A stretch of DNA of 57,175 nucleotides. Source: Glaesserella parasuis (lineage in GTDB: Bacteria; Pseudomonadota; Gammaproteobacteria; Enterobacterales; Pasteurellaceae). The notes under the pieces were generated by a model, which did no database searches, had not been told where the DNA came from, and saw only the letters and a program-made list of their open reading frames with translations. A program made the position numbers and the translations under genes. Positions 47,901 through 56,876 of this stretch are shown here, in pieces (the stretch's first letter is position 1; each line of letters begins with the position of its first letter). Where the stretch lies: positions 1-57,175 of the forward strand of contig NZ_MUXW01000031.1 of the NCBI RefSeq assembly GCF_002015085.1, given 5' to 3'.

Positions 47901-49814
47901 ATGATTTTTTTTACAGATTTAACCTTAAAACGTGGTCAAACCATCTTACTTGAACAAGCAAATGCAACTATTCATACAGGGCAGAAAGTCGGCTTAATCG
48001 GCAAAAATGGCTGTGGTAAATCGTCACTGTTTGCCTTATTAAAAAATGAACTACAAGCAGAAGGCGGTGATGCCAGCTATCCGAAAAACTGGTCGATTGC
48101 GTGGGTAAACCAAGAAACACCCGCATTAGATATCTCTGCGTTGGATTATGTAATCCAAGGTGATCGGGAATATACCCAACTCACTGCCCAACTTGAGCAA
48201 GCCAACCTTGAGAATAACGGCAATTTGATTGCCACCTTACACGCCCAACTGGATACCATTGACGCTTGGACAATTCAATCTAGAGCTTCAACTCTACTTA
48301 ATGGCTTAGGTTTTAGTACCGAACAGCTTCAACTGCCAGTAAAATCCTTTTCAGGTGGTTGGCGAATGCGGTTAAATTTGGCTCAAGCTTTAATTTGTCG
48401 TTCCGATTTGTTGCTACTTGACGAGCCAACCAACCACTTAGATTTAGATGCTGTGATCTGGCTTGAACGCTGGTTAAGCAACTATCATGGCACCTTATTG
48501 CTCATTTCCCACGACCGAGATTTTCTCGATCCGATTATCGACCGAGTTCTGCATATTGAACAGCAAAAATTGTTTGATTACACAGGTAATTACAGTGCGT
48601 TTGAAATCCAACGAGCGACGAAACTCGCTCAACAAAATGCAGCTTACCAGCAACAGCAACAAAAAATCGCCCATTTACAAAAATTTATCGACCGCTTTAA
48701 AGCCAAAGCCACCAAAGCAAAACAGGCTCAAAGTCGTGTCAAAGCCCTTGAAAAAATGGAACTGATTGCCCCAGCTTATGCCGACAGCCCATTTTCCTTT
48801 GAGTTTAGAGAACCACTTTCACTGCCTAACCCTTTGTTAATGATGGAAAAAGTTAGTGTAGGTTATGGGGAAAGAACCGTGTTGCAATCGGTCAAACTTA
48901 ATCTTGTACCAGGTTCTCGCATTGGTTTATTAGGACGAAACGGTGCAGGGAAATCCACCTTAATTAAGCTACTTGCAGGCGAAATTCAAGCACAATCAGG
49001 ACATACACAACTAGCTAAAGGCGTTCAACTTGGTTACTTCGCTCAACATCAATTAGACACCTTGCGAGCAGATGAAAGTGCCTTGTGGCATTTAGCTCGC
49101 CTTGCCCCAGAAAAAACCGAACAAGAACTACGCAACTATTTGGGTGGCTTTGCGTTTCACAGCGATAAAGTCAAACAAGCGGTCAGTTCTTTCTCTGGCG
49201 GTGAAAAAGCTCGCCTTGTGCTTGCGCTTATCGTATGGCAACGCCCGAACTTACTATTACTCGACGAACCGACCAACCACTTAGATCTCGATATGCGTCA
49301 AGCCTTAACAGAGGCGCTGACACAATATGAAGGATCGTTGGTGATCGTATCCCACGACCGTCATTTATTACGCAGTACCGCCAATGAATTTTACTTAGTT
49401 CACGACGGCAAAGTCGAAGAATTTAACGGCGATTTAGAAGACTATCGAAAATGGCTAAATGAGCTAAATGCTCAGTTAGAATGTGCAAAAAAAGCGGACA
49501 ATTCGACCGCTTGTAACAATGAAAACAGTGCGGTAAACCGCAAAGAGCAAAAACGCCAAGAAGCCGAATTACGCCAACAAGCTGCCCCACTTCGTAAAAA
49601 GCTGACGCAGTTGGAAAAAGAGTTAGAGAAGCTCACCGCTAGTTTAACAACCCTAGAAGAAACGCTGGCTTCCCCTGAAATCTATGATGCAGAAAATAAA
49701 GCCAAATTGACAGACATCTTGGCAAAGCAAGTGGCAACCAAAAAACAGTTGGAAGAAGTTGAAATGGAATGGCTGGAAGTGCAAGAGCAGTTGGAAGTAT
49801 TGATGAACGGATAA
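47901..49814 (+). CDS. yheS: ABC-F ribosome-associated ATPase
   Basis: 637 residues, same length as E. coli YheS. It has two ATPase domains without membrane segments. Walker A motifs are GKNGCGKSS and GRNGAGKST, signature motifs SFSGGWRMRLNLAQ and SFSGGEKARLVLA, and Walker B LLLLDEPTNHLDLD occurs twice. The interdomain linker is Lys/Gln-rich, and a coiled coil ends the protein. ABC-F proteins bind the ribosomal E site and relieve stalling. Confidence 0.95.
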   Translation: MIFFTDLTLKRGQTILLEQANATIHTGQKVGLIGKNGCGKSSLFALLKNELQAEGGDASYPKNWSIAWVNQETPALDISALDYVIQGDREYTQLTAQLEQANLENNGNLIATLHAQLDTIDAWTIQSRASTLLNGLGFSTEQLQLPVKSFSGGWRMRLNLAQALICRSDLLLLDEPTNHLDLDAVIWLERWLSNYHGTLLLISHDRDFLDPIIDRVLHIEQQKLFDYTGNYSAFEIQRATKLAQQNAAYQQQQQKIAHLQKFIDRFKAKATKAKQAQSRVKALEKMELIAPAYADSPFSFEFREPLSLPNPLLMMEKVSVGYGERTVLQSVKLNLVPGSRIGLLGRNGAGKSTLIKLLAGEIQAQSGHTQLAKGVQLGYFAQHQLDTLRADESALWHLARLAPEKTEQELRNYLGGFAFHSDKVKQAVSSFSGGEKARLVLALIVWQRPNLLLLDEPTNHLDLDMRQALTEALTQYEGSLVIVSHDRHLLRSTANEFYLVHDGKVEEFNGDLEDYRKWLNELNAQLECAKKADNSTACNNENSAVNRKEQKRQEAELRQQAAPLRKKLTQLEKELEKLTASLTTLEETLASPEIYDAENKAKLTDILAKQVATKKQLEEVEMEWLEVQEQLEVLMNG

Positions 49815-49825
49815 TTTAAAATATT

Positions 49826-49896
49826 GGCATAGTAGACAAAAGTGCTGGTTTTAATTATTTCCTTTAATTATCACCAACATTTTGGTCTATTATGCC
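49826..49896. repeat. 71-bp palindromic element after yheS
   Basis: Arms of 24 bp with a few mismatches: GGCATAGTAGACAAAAGTGC at the left, and the complement ending GGTCTATTATGCC at the right. It may also terminate yheS. Related arms occur at 3531, 7304 and 50726-50769. Confidence 0.75.
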
Positions 49897-49938
49897 AAAT
49901 GTTTTCGTAGCAACTGTGTTCACACACAAAAAAGTTAT

Positions 49939-50730
49939 TCAATTTTGACCCACAGATTCTGTGGATAAGTAGCATGTAGCATCCCATTTTTCATTGCGTT
50001 TAACCAACGCATTTATAATGGTGAGCAGTTTACGCATACACGCCATAATAGCGACTTTCTTCGCTTTGCCTTTTGCAACCAATCGGGTGTAAAAGGCTTT
50101 AAAAACGGGTTCAAAACGAATTGCCGATAGTGCTGCCATATATAAGGCATTACGAACAATCGCTCGACCACCATAGCAAAAGGATTTTCCTTTCCATTGA
50201 CCGCTTTCCTGTGGATGCGGAATAACGCCAACGAGTGAGGCGATTCTTTTGCTACTTAGCTTGCCTAATTCCGGCAGGCTTGACATCATCACGGCAACGC
50301 AATTTTTGCCAACGCCTTTGATGTCTGAGATAAGGTCAGCTTTATCACTAAAATGCTTACTTTGGTCGTCGATATCTTTATCAAGTTCGGTGATTAATTT
50401 ATCAAGCATTTCAATGTGTTGTTGGATATTGTCCAACTGGGTTTCGTGGCTTTGTTGCAAACGATTTAGCTCTGCAACTCGCATATCCACAAGCTGACGA
50501 CGGCGAACCACAAGGGCTTCAAGCTGTTTTTCTTGCTCAGTAAGCGGAACATACAACTGATGTTCTACTTCGCCTTTAAGCTCACAAGTGAGCCCATAGA
50601 AAGCGAGATTAACCGCATCTTTTGCATCGGTTTTGGCTCTCGTTTGAGATTTTGCAAACTCACTGGCTTTCAGTGGATTAGCAATAAATACACGATAACC
50701 TGCTCGAGCAAGGGCTTTTTTAAGGGGCAT
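49939..50730 (-). pseudogene. IS110-family transposase, N-terminally truncated
   Basis: 265 codons from the ATG at 50730. Present are the later half of the DEDD domain (YRVFIANPLKASEFAKSQTR then AKTDAKDAVNLAFYG), a coiled coil and the C-terminal Transposase_20 region (ISDIKGVGKNCVAVMMSSLP, LVGVIPHPQESGQWKGK). The first part, with the family's first Asp (usually GIDVSK), is missing. In its place is palindromic repeat DNA, which can be read through in frame but is not transposase. Probably inactive. Confidence 0.85.
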
Positions 50731-50769
50731 AGTTTTTACTGAACCAGCAACTATTTTGTCTACTATGCC
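50726..50769 (-). repeat. GGCATA/TATGCC palindrome at the truncated transposase end
   Basis: Minus strand starts GGCATAGTAGACAAAATAG and closes with ACTATGCC. The first 24 bases match the copy at 7304 with one change. It marks where the transposase sequence is cut. Confidence 0.7.
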
Positions 50770-50792
50770 GAAAGATAATACAATTTGAGAAT

Positions 50793-50824
50793 AATAAAGG
50801 CAGAAGATACCCTCTGCCTTTATT
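50793..50824 (-). terminator. ftsH terminator
   Basis: Arms AATAAAGGCAGA and TCTGCCTTTATT form a 12-bp stem 7 bp beyond the ftsH stop, with T-rich sequence after it. Confidence 0.85.
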
Positions 50825-50830
50825 AGAAAA

Positions 50831-52768
50831 CTACAGTTTGCCTTCTGCTTCTCGGCTTGCAACTGCATCGCCTAAATCCTGATTATCCACAGATTTTTCT
50901 TCAGGTTTATCATCTTGAACCGTTGATGCTTTATCTTCATCATCGTTCCCCGAATTACTCCAGCCTGATGGTTCACCAACAGGTCTGCGGTTCATTAAAT
51001 CATCAATTTGCTTGCGATCAAGCGTTTCGTACTTCAATAAAGCATCTTTCATTGCGTGCAAGATATCGATGTTATCTAACAATGTCTGCTTCGCTCGCTC
51101 ATAGTTACGATCAATGATTTTACGCATCTCTTGGTCAATCAAATTTTGCGACGCTTCGGAAACCCCTTTAATTGCTCCCATTCCATCTTCATTTTGATAG
51201 AACAATGGTCCTAGCTCTTTTGAAAAGCCCCATTGCGTTACCATCGCTCTCGCAATTTGTGTCGCACGGTGAATATCTGATGAAGCCCCTGTGGTAATTT
51301 TATCTTCACCAAAAATAATACCCTCAGCAATACGCCCTGCAAATAAGGTAGAAAGTTGGCTTTCTAATTTCGTAAAGGTTTCACTAACACGATCCCCCTC
51401 AGGTAAAAACTGTGCAAAACCCAATGCTTGCCCACGAGGTACAATAGTCACTTTATTCAGTGGATCGTGTTCTGGCATTAAATAACCAACAATAACGTGT
51501 CCTGCTTCGTGATAAGCCGTATTGATAATCTCTTTTTCCGTCATTGTATTTGAACGACGTTCTGGCCCCATATTGATTTTATCTCGAGCTTTCTCAAAAT
51601 CGTCCATCGTTACAACACGTTTATTTTGACGAGCTGCAAATAACGCGGCTTCATTCACAAGATTAGCAAGTTGAGCACCTGAATAACCTGGAGTACCACG
51701 AGCAACAACCATCGGATCTACATCTGGTGCAAGCGGTACTTTTTTCATATGCACTTTCAAAATCTGCTCACGCCCTTTCACATTCGGTAGATCTACCGTC
51801 ACTTGGCGGTCGAAACGACCTGGACGAGTTAATGCGTTATCAAGCACATCTGCACGGTTAGTCGCAGCAATAATAATGATACCTTCACTACCTTCAAAAC
51901 CGTCCATTTCCACAAGCATTTGGTTTAAGGTCTGTTCACGCTCATCGTGACCACCACTAAAACCTGCACCGCCACGCTTACGACCTACCGCATCAATCTC
52001 ATCAATAAAGATAATACAAGGCGCATTTTTCTTCGCCTGATCGAATAAATCACGCACACGAGAAGCACCTACCCCCACAAACATTTCAACGAAATCTGAA
52101 CCAGCCATTGAAAAGAATGGTACATTCGCTTCCCCTGCAATCGCTTTTGCTAATAAGGTTTTACCCGTACCTGGAGGCCCAACCATCAAAATCCCTTTTG
52201 GAATACGTCCACCTAATTTCTGGAATTTTGTTGGATCACGCAAGAAGTCCACAACTTCAGCAACTTCCTCTTTTGCTTCATCACAACCTGCCACATCAGT
52301 AAGACGTGTTTTGATTTGATCAGGGGCAATCATTTTTGCCTTGCTCTTACCAAAGCCCATCGCACCACGACCGCCACCGCCTTGCATCTGACGCATATAG
52401 AATACCCAGAAGCCAATGAGCATAATCATCGGAAACCAAGAAATCAAAATTTGCGATAACAATCCACGACGTTCCGCAGGTTCACCAATCACCTTGACGT
52501 TTTTATTTAAGAGATCATTTAACAAATCACGGTCATACATCGGCATTACCGTTTGATATTCTGAACCATCAACCTTTGCCACAGTAATCGTTTCATCGTT
52601 ACTCTTAAAATTCACTTCTCTGAGGCGATTTTGTTTCAGATCGTTAATGAAAGTCGAGTACTCCACCGTATTCGCACTATTAAAATTGCTTTCAAAGCCT
52701 TGGAAAGCCGTCATCAACGTAATACCAATTACCACCCAAAGCAAAATATTTTTAAACATATCGTTCAA
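50831..52768 (-). CDS. ftsH: ATP-dependent zinc metalloprotease FtsH
   Basis: Membrane-bound hexameric protease that degrades misfolded membrane proteins and regulators. The 645 residues have two membrane helices (ILLWVVIGITLMTAF and ILISWFPMIMLIGFWVFYM) and an AAA domain with GPPGTGKTLLAKA and IIFIDEIDAVG. A second-region motif is ATNRADVLDNALTRPGRFDR, and the zinc site is HEAGH. The TTG at 52768 is favoured by GAGGT about 8 bp upstream; an ATG three codons later is the alternative. It follows rlmE, the usual pair. Confidence 0.97.
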   Translation of the reverse strand: MNDMFKNILLWVVIGITLMTAFQGFESNFNSANTVEYSTFINDLKQNRLREVNFKSNDETITVAKVDGSEYQTVMPMYDRDLLNDLLNKNVKVIGEPAERRGLLSQILISWFPMIMLIGFWVFYMRQMQGGGGRGAMGFGKSKAKMIAPDQIKTRLTDVAGCDEAKEEVAEVVDFLRDPTKFQKLGGRIPKGILMVGPPGTGKTLLAKAIAGEANVPFFSMAGSDFVEMFVGVGASRVRDLFDQAKKNAPCIIFIDEIDAVGRKRGGAGFSGGHDEREQTLNQMLVEMDGFEGSEGIIIIAATNRADVLDNALTRPGRFDRQVTVDLPNVKGREQILKVHMKKVPLAPDVDPMVVARGTPGYSGAQLANLVNEAALFAARQNKRVVTMDDFEKARDKINMGPERRSNTMTEKEIINTAYHEAGHVIVGYLMPEHDPLNKVTIVPRGQALGFAQFLPEGDRVSETFTKLESQLSTLFAGRIAEGIIFGEDKITTGASSDIHRATQIARAMVTQWGFSKELGPLFYQNEDGMGAIKGVSEASQNLIDQEMRKIIDRNYERAKQTLLDNIDILHAMKDALLKYETLDRKQIDDLMNRRPVGEPSGWSNSGNDDEDKASTVQDDKPEEKSVDNQDLGDAVASREAEGKL

Positions 52769-52832
52769 GGTTTGTACCTCTTTTTAATCAAAAACTTGTC
52801 AAGATTACTATAATTTCACAGGATAAGCTACA

Positions 52833-53459
52833 TTATCCTTTATAGCCTATCGCCACAATATAAACTTCACGAGAGCGATCACGAGAAGCCTCAGGTTTAC
52901 GCACTTTTACTACACTAAATAATGAACGAATTTCACGCAGATAATCATCAAATCCTTCCCCTTGAAACACTTTGACAACAAAACTGCCTTTTGGTGCTAA
53001 CACTTGACGGCACATATCTAACGCTAATTCAACCAAATACATCGCACGAGGAATATCCACAGAAGGCATACCGCTAAAGTTTGGAGCCATATCTGACATC
53101 ACCACATCAACTTTTCCTTCCCCCACTCGCTCTAACAACGCATTTAGAACGCTTTCCTCACGGAAATCGCCCTGCAAAAAATCGACCCCGACAATCGGGT
53201 TCATATCCAAAATATCACAAGCTATCACACGCCCTTTATCACCAATTTTCGTGACAACGTATTGAGACCACCCCCCTGGAGCAGCCCCCAAATCCACTAC
53301 AGTCATACCGTGTTTAAACAAGCGGTCAGTTTGTTGAATTTCATCTAACTTAAAATAGGCACGAGAACGAAGTTTTTGCTTGTGTGCCTTTTGAACGAAT
53401 TGATCTTTGAAATGTTCTGCAAGCCAACGAGATGAACTTGCACTGCGTTTTCTACCCAT
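52833..53459 (-). CDS. rlmE: 23S rRNA 2'-O-ribose methyltransferase (U2552)
   Basis: FtsJ/RrmJ enzyme methylating U2552 in 50S subunits with S-adenosylmethionine. The 208 residues have the basic start GRKRSASSSRWLAEHFKD, the catalytic Lys region RSRAYFKLDEI, the SAM loop VVDLGAAPGGWSQYV and MSDMAPNFSG. It is transcribed with ftsH, separated by 64 bp. Confidence 0.97.
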   Translation of the reverse strand: MGRKRSASSSRWLAEHFKDQFVQKAHKQKLRSRAYFKLDEIQQTDRLFKHGMTVVDLGAAPGGWSQYVVTKIGDKGRVIACDILDMNPIVGVDFLQGDFREESVLNALLERVGEGKVDVVMSDMAPNFSGMPSVDIPRAMYLVELALDMCRQVLAPKGSFVVKVFQGEGFDDYLREIRSLFSVVKVRKPEASRDRSREVYIVAIGYKG

Positions 53460-53493
53460 TCTCTACTCTGATTATCCAAATTAAATAACAAAT

Positions 53494-53557
53494 GTAGGAA
53501 CACACTGCGTGTGTCTACTATATTAAATTCAAACGGACACACGCAGTGTATCCCTAC
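53494..53557. repeat. Paired palindromic repeat between rlmE and fabI
   Basis: Second paired copy of the repeat at 47085-47161, with arms 53494-53516 and 53535-53557, a few mismatches and a shorter 18-bp spacer of different sequence. Confidence 0.85.
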
Positions 53558-53688
53558 ATTGAAATATAAATCTATAAAAAATTACTCTCTATAATAAGGG
53601 TGAAATGGCTGATTTCAAGGGAAAAGTTAAAATTTTGTGGCAAAATGATTGAATTTGCAAAAAACAGCTCGGATCTGACCGCTTATAT

Positions 53689-53718
53689 TTGCTCGACACC
53701 CTAATTTTTCGTTATAAT
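53689..53718 (+). promoter_or_regulatory. fabI promoter
   Basis: TTGCTC (53689-53694), 18-bp spacer, TATAAT (53713-53718), 53 bp before the start codon. A GACCGCTTAT partial uptake signal lies just upstream. Confidence 0.7.
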
Positions 53719-53771
53719 CGCCACAATTTTCGCCAATTTGGCATCTTTTTATTTAAACAGAGGACAGATTT

Positions 53772-54560
53772 ATGGGCTTTTTAGCTGGAAAACGTATTTT
53801 AGTAACAGGTTTAGCAAGCAACCGTTCGATTGCTTACGGTATTGCAAAAGCAATGAAAGCACAGGGGGCAGAATTAGCCTTTACCTATTTAAACGACAAA
53901 CTTCAACCACGCGTTGAAGAGTTTGCCGAAGAGTTTGGTTCAGACATCGTATTACCATTAGATGTAGCAACCGATGAAAGCATCACAAACTGCTTTGCAG
54001 AATTAAGCAAAAAATGGGAAAAATTTGACGGTTTCGTTCACGCAATCGCCTTCGCACCAGGTGATCAATTAGATGGCGACTATGTAAATGCCGCAACTCG
54101 TGAAGGCTATCGCATCGCCCACGACATCAGTGCATACAGCTTTGTGGCAATGGCACAAGCAGCACGTCCATTCTTAAACAAAGACGCAGCATTATTAACC
54201 CTTTCTTATTTAGGTGCAGAACGAGCAATCCCTAACTATAATGTGATGTGTTTAGCAAAAGCATCACTTGAAGCAGCAACTCGTGTAATGGCAGCGGATT
54301 TAGGTAAAGAAGGAATCCGTGTGAATGCGATCTCAGCAGGTCCAATCCGTACGCTTGCTGCATCAGGTATCAAAAACTTCAAGAAAATGCTTGCAGCATT
54401 CGAACAAACTGCCGCATTACGCCGTACCGTAACGATTGAAGATGTGGGTAATTCAGCAGCATTCTTATGTTCTGACCTTGCTTCAGGCGTAACAGGTGAA
54501 GTGTTACACGTGGATGCAGGCTTTAGCATTACTGCAATGGGCGAATTAGGCGAAGAGTAA
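53772..54560 (+). CDS. fabI: Enoyl-ACP reductase
   Basis: Last reductive step of fatty acid elongation, NADH-dependent, target of triclosan in the family. The 262 residues match FabI throughout: GLASNRSIAYGIAKAM (NADH loop), the catalytic Tyr-x6-Lys in YNVMCLAKA, and ISAGPIRTLAASGI. AGAGGAC precedes the ATG. Monocistronic, with its own promoter and terminator. Confidence 0.97.
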   Translation: MGFLAGKRILVTGLASNRSIAYGIAKAMKAQGAELAFTYLNDKLQPRVEEFAEEFGSDIVLPLDVATDESITNCFAELSKKWEKFDGFVHAIAFAPGDQLDGDYVNAATREGYRIAHDISAYSFVAMAQAARPFLNKDAALLTLSYLGAERAIPNYNVMCLAKASLEAATRVMAADLGKEGIRVNAISAGPIRTLAASGIKNFKKMLAAFEQTAALRRTVTIEDVGNSAAFLCSDLASGVTGEVLHVDAGFSITAMGELGEE

Positions 54561-54581
54561 TTGCTTTTTAAATTGATGCAT

Positions 54582-54606
54582 AAGGGCAGGTTTTATTCCT
54601 GCCCTT
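54582..54606 (+). terminator. fabI terminator
   Basis: AAGGGCAGG and CCTGCCCTT arms. The following TGTCTACTATGCC is a shortened copy of the GGCATA-type repeat, so the two overlap. Confidence 0.8.
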
Positions 54607-54647
54607 TGTCTACTATGCCTTTTTAAATACTAATACTTTTCCATTTA

Positions 54648-56705
54648 TCAAAACCCAATCCGTCTTGCCACTTTCCCTTGTTTAATCTCACACTCTGCTT
54701 TAATCGCCTTTAACCATTCATCAAGATTATCAAACGGTGCAAAACGATGTCGGCGAGCGACTGCGGCAAAATCACCAGGGGTCAGATTTCTTAATTGAGC
54801 AATGCGATCTTGTTCAACATCAGTTAAATCAGGCAAGCTCAATTTATTGACTTGTTCTTGAGCAAATTTAATCGCTTGTTCCGGCTTGAGATAATTAAAA
54901 TGCAATTTAAGATCAAAACGGCGTAAAGCGGCAGGATCAAGCCCATCCATTAAATTCGTTGAGACCACCAATAATCCTTCAAATTTCTCAATTTGGGTCA
55001 GCATTTCATTAACTTGACTGCGCTCCCAACTACGTTGCCCATTTTCACGGGCAAACAAGAAAGTATCAATTTCATCAAAGACTAACACCATATTATTTTC
55101 TTTGGCTTGAGCAAAGGCTTGAGCAATTTTTTTCTCTGTTCCACCTACATATTTATCCAACAAATCTGAACCTTGGCAAATCAATACTGACATTCCCAAC
55201 TCTTGCCCCAACCAATTCGCCCAAGCTGTTTTGCCCGTTCCTGGTGGACCATAACAACAAATTCTACCCCGTTTAGTCCGCTTTAACCCTTCAGTAATTT
55301 TATAAATATCATCATTGCAAGCGACCCAATCTAAGTTGTAGCTAATTTTCCCTTCCACAAGCGGTTCGATTTTCTTAAAACCTTGCGATTTCAACATTTG
55401 ATTAAACCAATTTAACGTTTTTTCGGCAAAATCCTGTTGAGAACAATCAGAATACGCCTGTTTCATCACCGTCAATCCACGCGTAATTATCGCAGGCGAC
55501 AAGGCTTTTACTTGTGAAAAATGGCGAATGTAATCGTGAGATAACTGTTCATTGACAATAGAACGAATTAACTTTTCTTTATGACTAAATGGCAAATCAG
55601 GCATTTCGAACACAAGATCAAAACGGCGTAAATAAGCGTTATCAATACAACTGACCGAATTTGACAGCCAGATCATCGGTACATCATCATTTTCCAAAAA
55701 CTGATTAACCCACGCCTTGTTCTCCTGTGCCACAGAGCGTTCCATAAAACTGCTGGCAAACACATCTTCGATTTCATCAAAAATAATGACCGTACTTTTA
55801 TCTCGCAATAAACGTTGAGCTAAACGGCAATTTTCTAACCGTCTTTTTCCACCAAGTACATCATCATCTTCATCCATATATGCCATCGTATAACTTGATA
55901 CATTCAATGCTTCGCTCAATAACCCTGCAAGCTCGGTTTTCCCTGTTCCTGGCGAACCATAAATTAAAATGTTCGTCCCTTTTTTAGCGTTATCAATGCT
56001 AAATTTCAAATGAGAAAGCATTAATTCATAGGTTGATTTAATATGCTCAAAGTGAGAAAGAGAAAGGCTCGGCTTTTCAGTTGGTAAAGTGCAACGAGCC
56101 AATAACATCTCTTCCGTTAAAGGTTGAGTTAAAAAGTCATCAAAGTCTAATGTATCTCCCCACCCCAAATACTCTTCTAATCGATCAGGGCTATGAGAAA
56201 ACTCCATTAATCCATAAGCAAATAATTTCTGTTTTTTGCTGAAAACCTTTCTTACATCATCTTTACTCAACGATAAAATATCCGCAACAATTTCAATAGC
56301 TTGGCTTAAATTGATATGCGGAAGATAGCACATCAAATCTTTCATCTGTTTTTCTGCTCTCAAGTGGAAAACAAAACGAAAAATGTTCTTTTCTGCTTCA
56401 TTTAGCTCTACAATCTCACTTAATTTTTCAATATTTTGATATGCCATTTTCCAACGTTCAGACACATCTTCGGAAAAATTTGTTTCTTTATAACGAGCCT
56501 GTAAAAGCTCTTTTACAACTGATCTGACATTGTCGATATTTTCCATTTCTGGAGGTAAGCCTAATGCAGTTGCAATATTATCATCTCGCCAGCCATTCTC
56601 TCTAAAAATTTCAGGAAAGCCTTTATGCTCAAATAAGAGTTTCAACATTAAATGCTCAGCATACGCTGAAACCGTAGGTGGGTTTAATTGATATTGATTG
56701 CTCAT
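54648..56705 (-). CDS. Protein with two AAA ATPase domains
   Basis: 685 residues. A helical N-terminal domain of about 215 residues precedes AAA domain 1 (Walker A GSPGTGKT at 250-257, Walker B VIIFDEIED at 306-314, arginine region YLRRFDL) and AAA domain 2 (GPPGTGKT at 486-493, LVFDEIDT at 541-548, ALRRFDL). Both ATP sites look complete. The tandem arrangement recalls Cdc48/ClpA-type remodellers, and domain 2 is close to FtsH- and Cdc48-like AAA modules, but there is no protease domain. It starts alone after fabI; substrate and partner unknown. Confidence 0.9.
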   Translation of the reverse strand: MSNQYQLNPPTVSAYAEHLMLKLLFEHKGFPEIFRENGWRDDNIATALGLPPEMENIDNVRSVVKELLQARYKETNFSEDVSERWKMAYQNIEKLSEIVELNEAEKNIFRFVFHLRAEKQMKDLMCYLPHINLSQAIEIVADILSLSKDDVRKVFSKKQKLFAYGLMEFSHSPDRLEEYLGWGDTLDFDDFLTQPLTEEMLLARCTLPTEKPSLSLSHFEHIKSTYELMLSHLKFSIDNAKKGTNILIYGSPGTGKTELAGLLSEALNVSSYTMAYMDEDDDVLGGKRRLENCRLAQRLLRDKSTVIIFDEIEDVFASSFMERSVAQENKAWVNQFLENDDVPMIWLSNSVSCIDNAYLRRFDLVFEMPDLPFSHKEKLIRSIVNEQLSHDYIRHFSQVKALSPAIITRGLTVMKQAYSDCSQQDFAEKTLNWFNQMLKSQGFKKIEPLVEGKISYNLDWVACNDDIYKITEGLKRTKRGRICCYGPPGTGKTAWANWLGQELGMSVLICQGSDLLDKYVGGTEKKIAQAFAQAKENNMVLVFDEIDTFLFARENGQRSWERSQVNEMLTQIEKFEGLLVVSTNLMDGLDPAALRRFDLKLHFNYLKPEQAIKFAQEQVNKLSLPDLTDVEQDRIAQLRNLTPGDFAAVARRHRFAPFDNLDEWLKAIKAECEIKQGKVARRIGF

Positions 56706-56876
56706 AAAACTATCTCCTATCCTATTTCACAATAGTATTTTATTGAGTGGAGCGACAAGATGTGTCGCACTGTTTTATGGTATAAATCAAAGTCGGACCG
56801 GTAAGATATGAATATGGAAATGAAACGTAAGAATTCAAAAGGAAACTAAGAAGTTTTTGTGAAAATTTACAAAAAC

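Noticed and set aside
49826..50769. Inverted GGCATAGTAGACAAAA ends as classic terminal inverted repeats of the IS110-family element.
   Set aside because: The same arms occur alone at other intergenic sites, form palindromes by themselves, and IS110-family elements normally lack such terminal repeats. The element is also truncated.
50731..50868. First 46 codons of the longer frame of the IS110-type gene as its true N-terminus.
   Set aside because: They read through the palindromic repeat and the ftsH terminator area and lack the conserved GIDVSK-type start.
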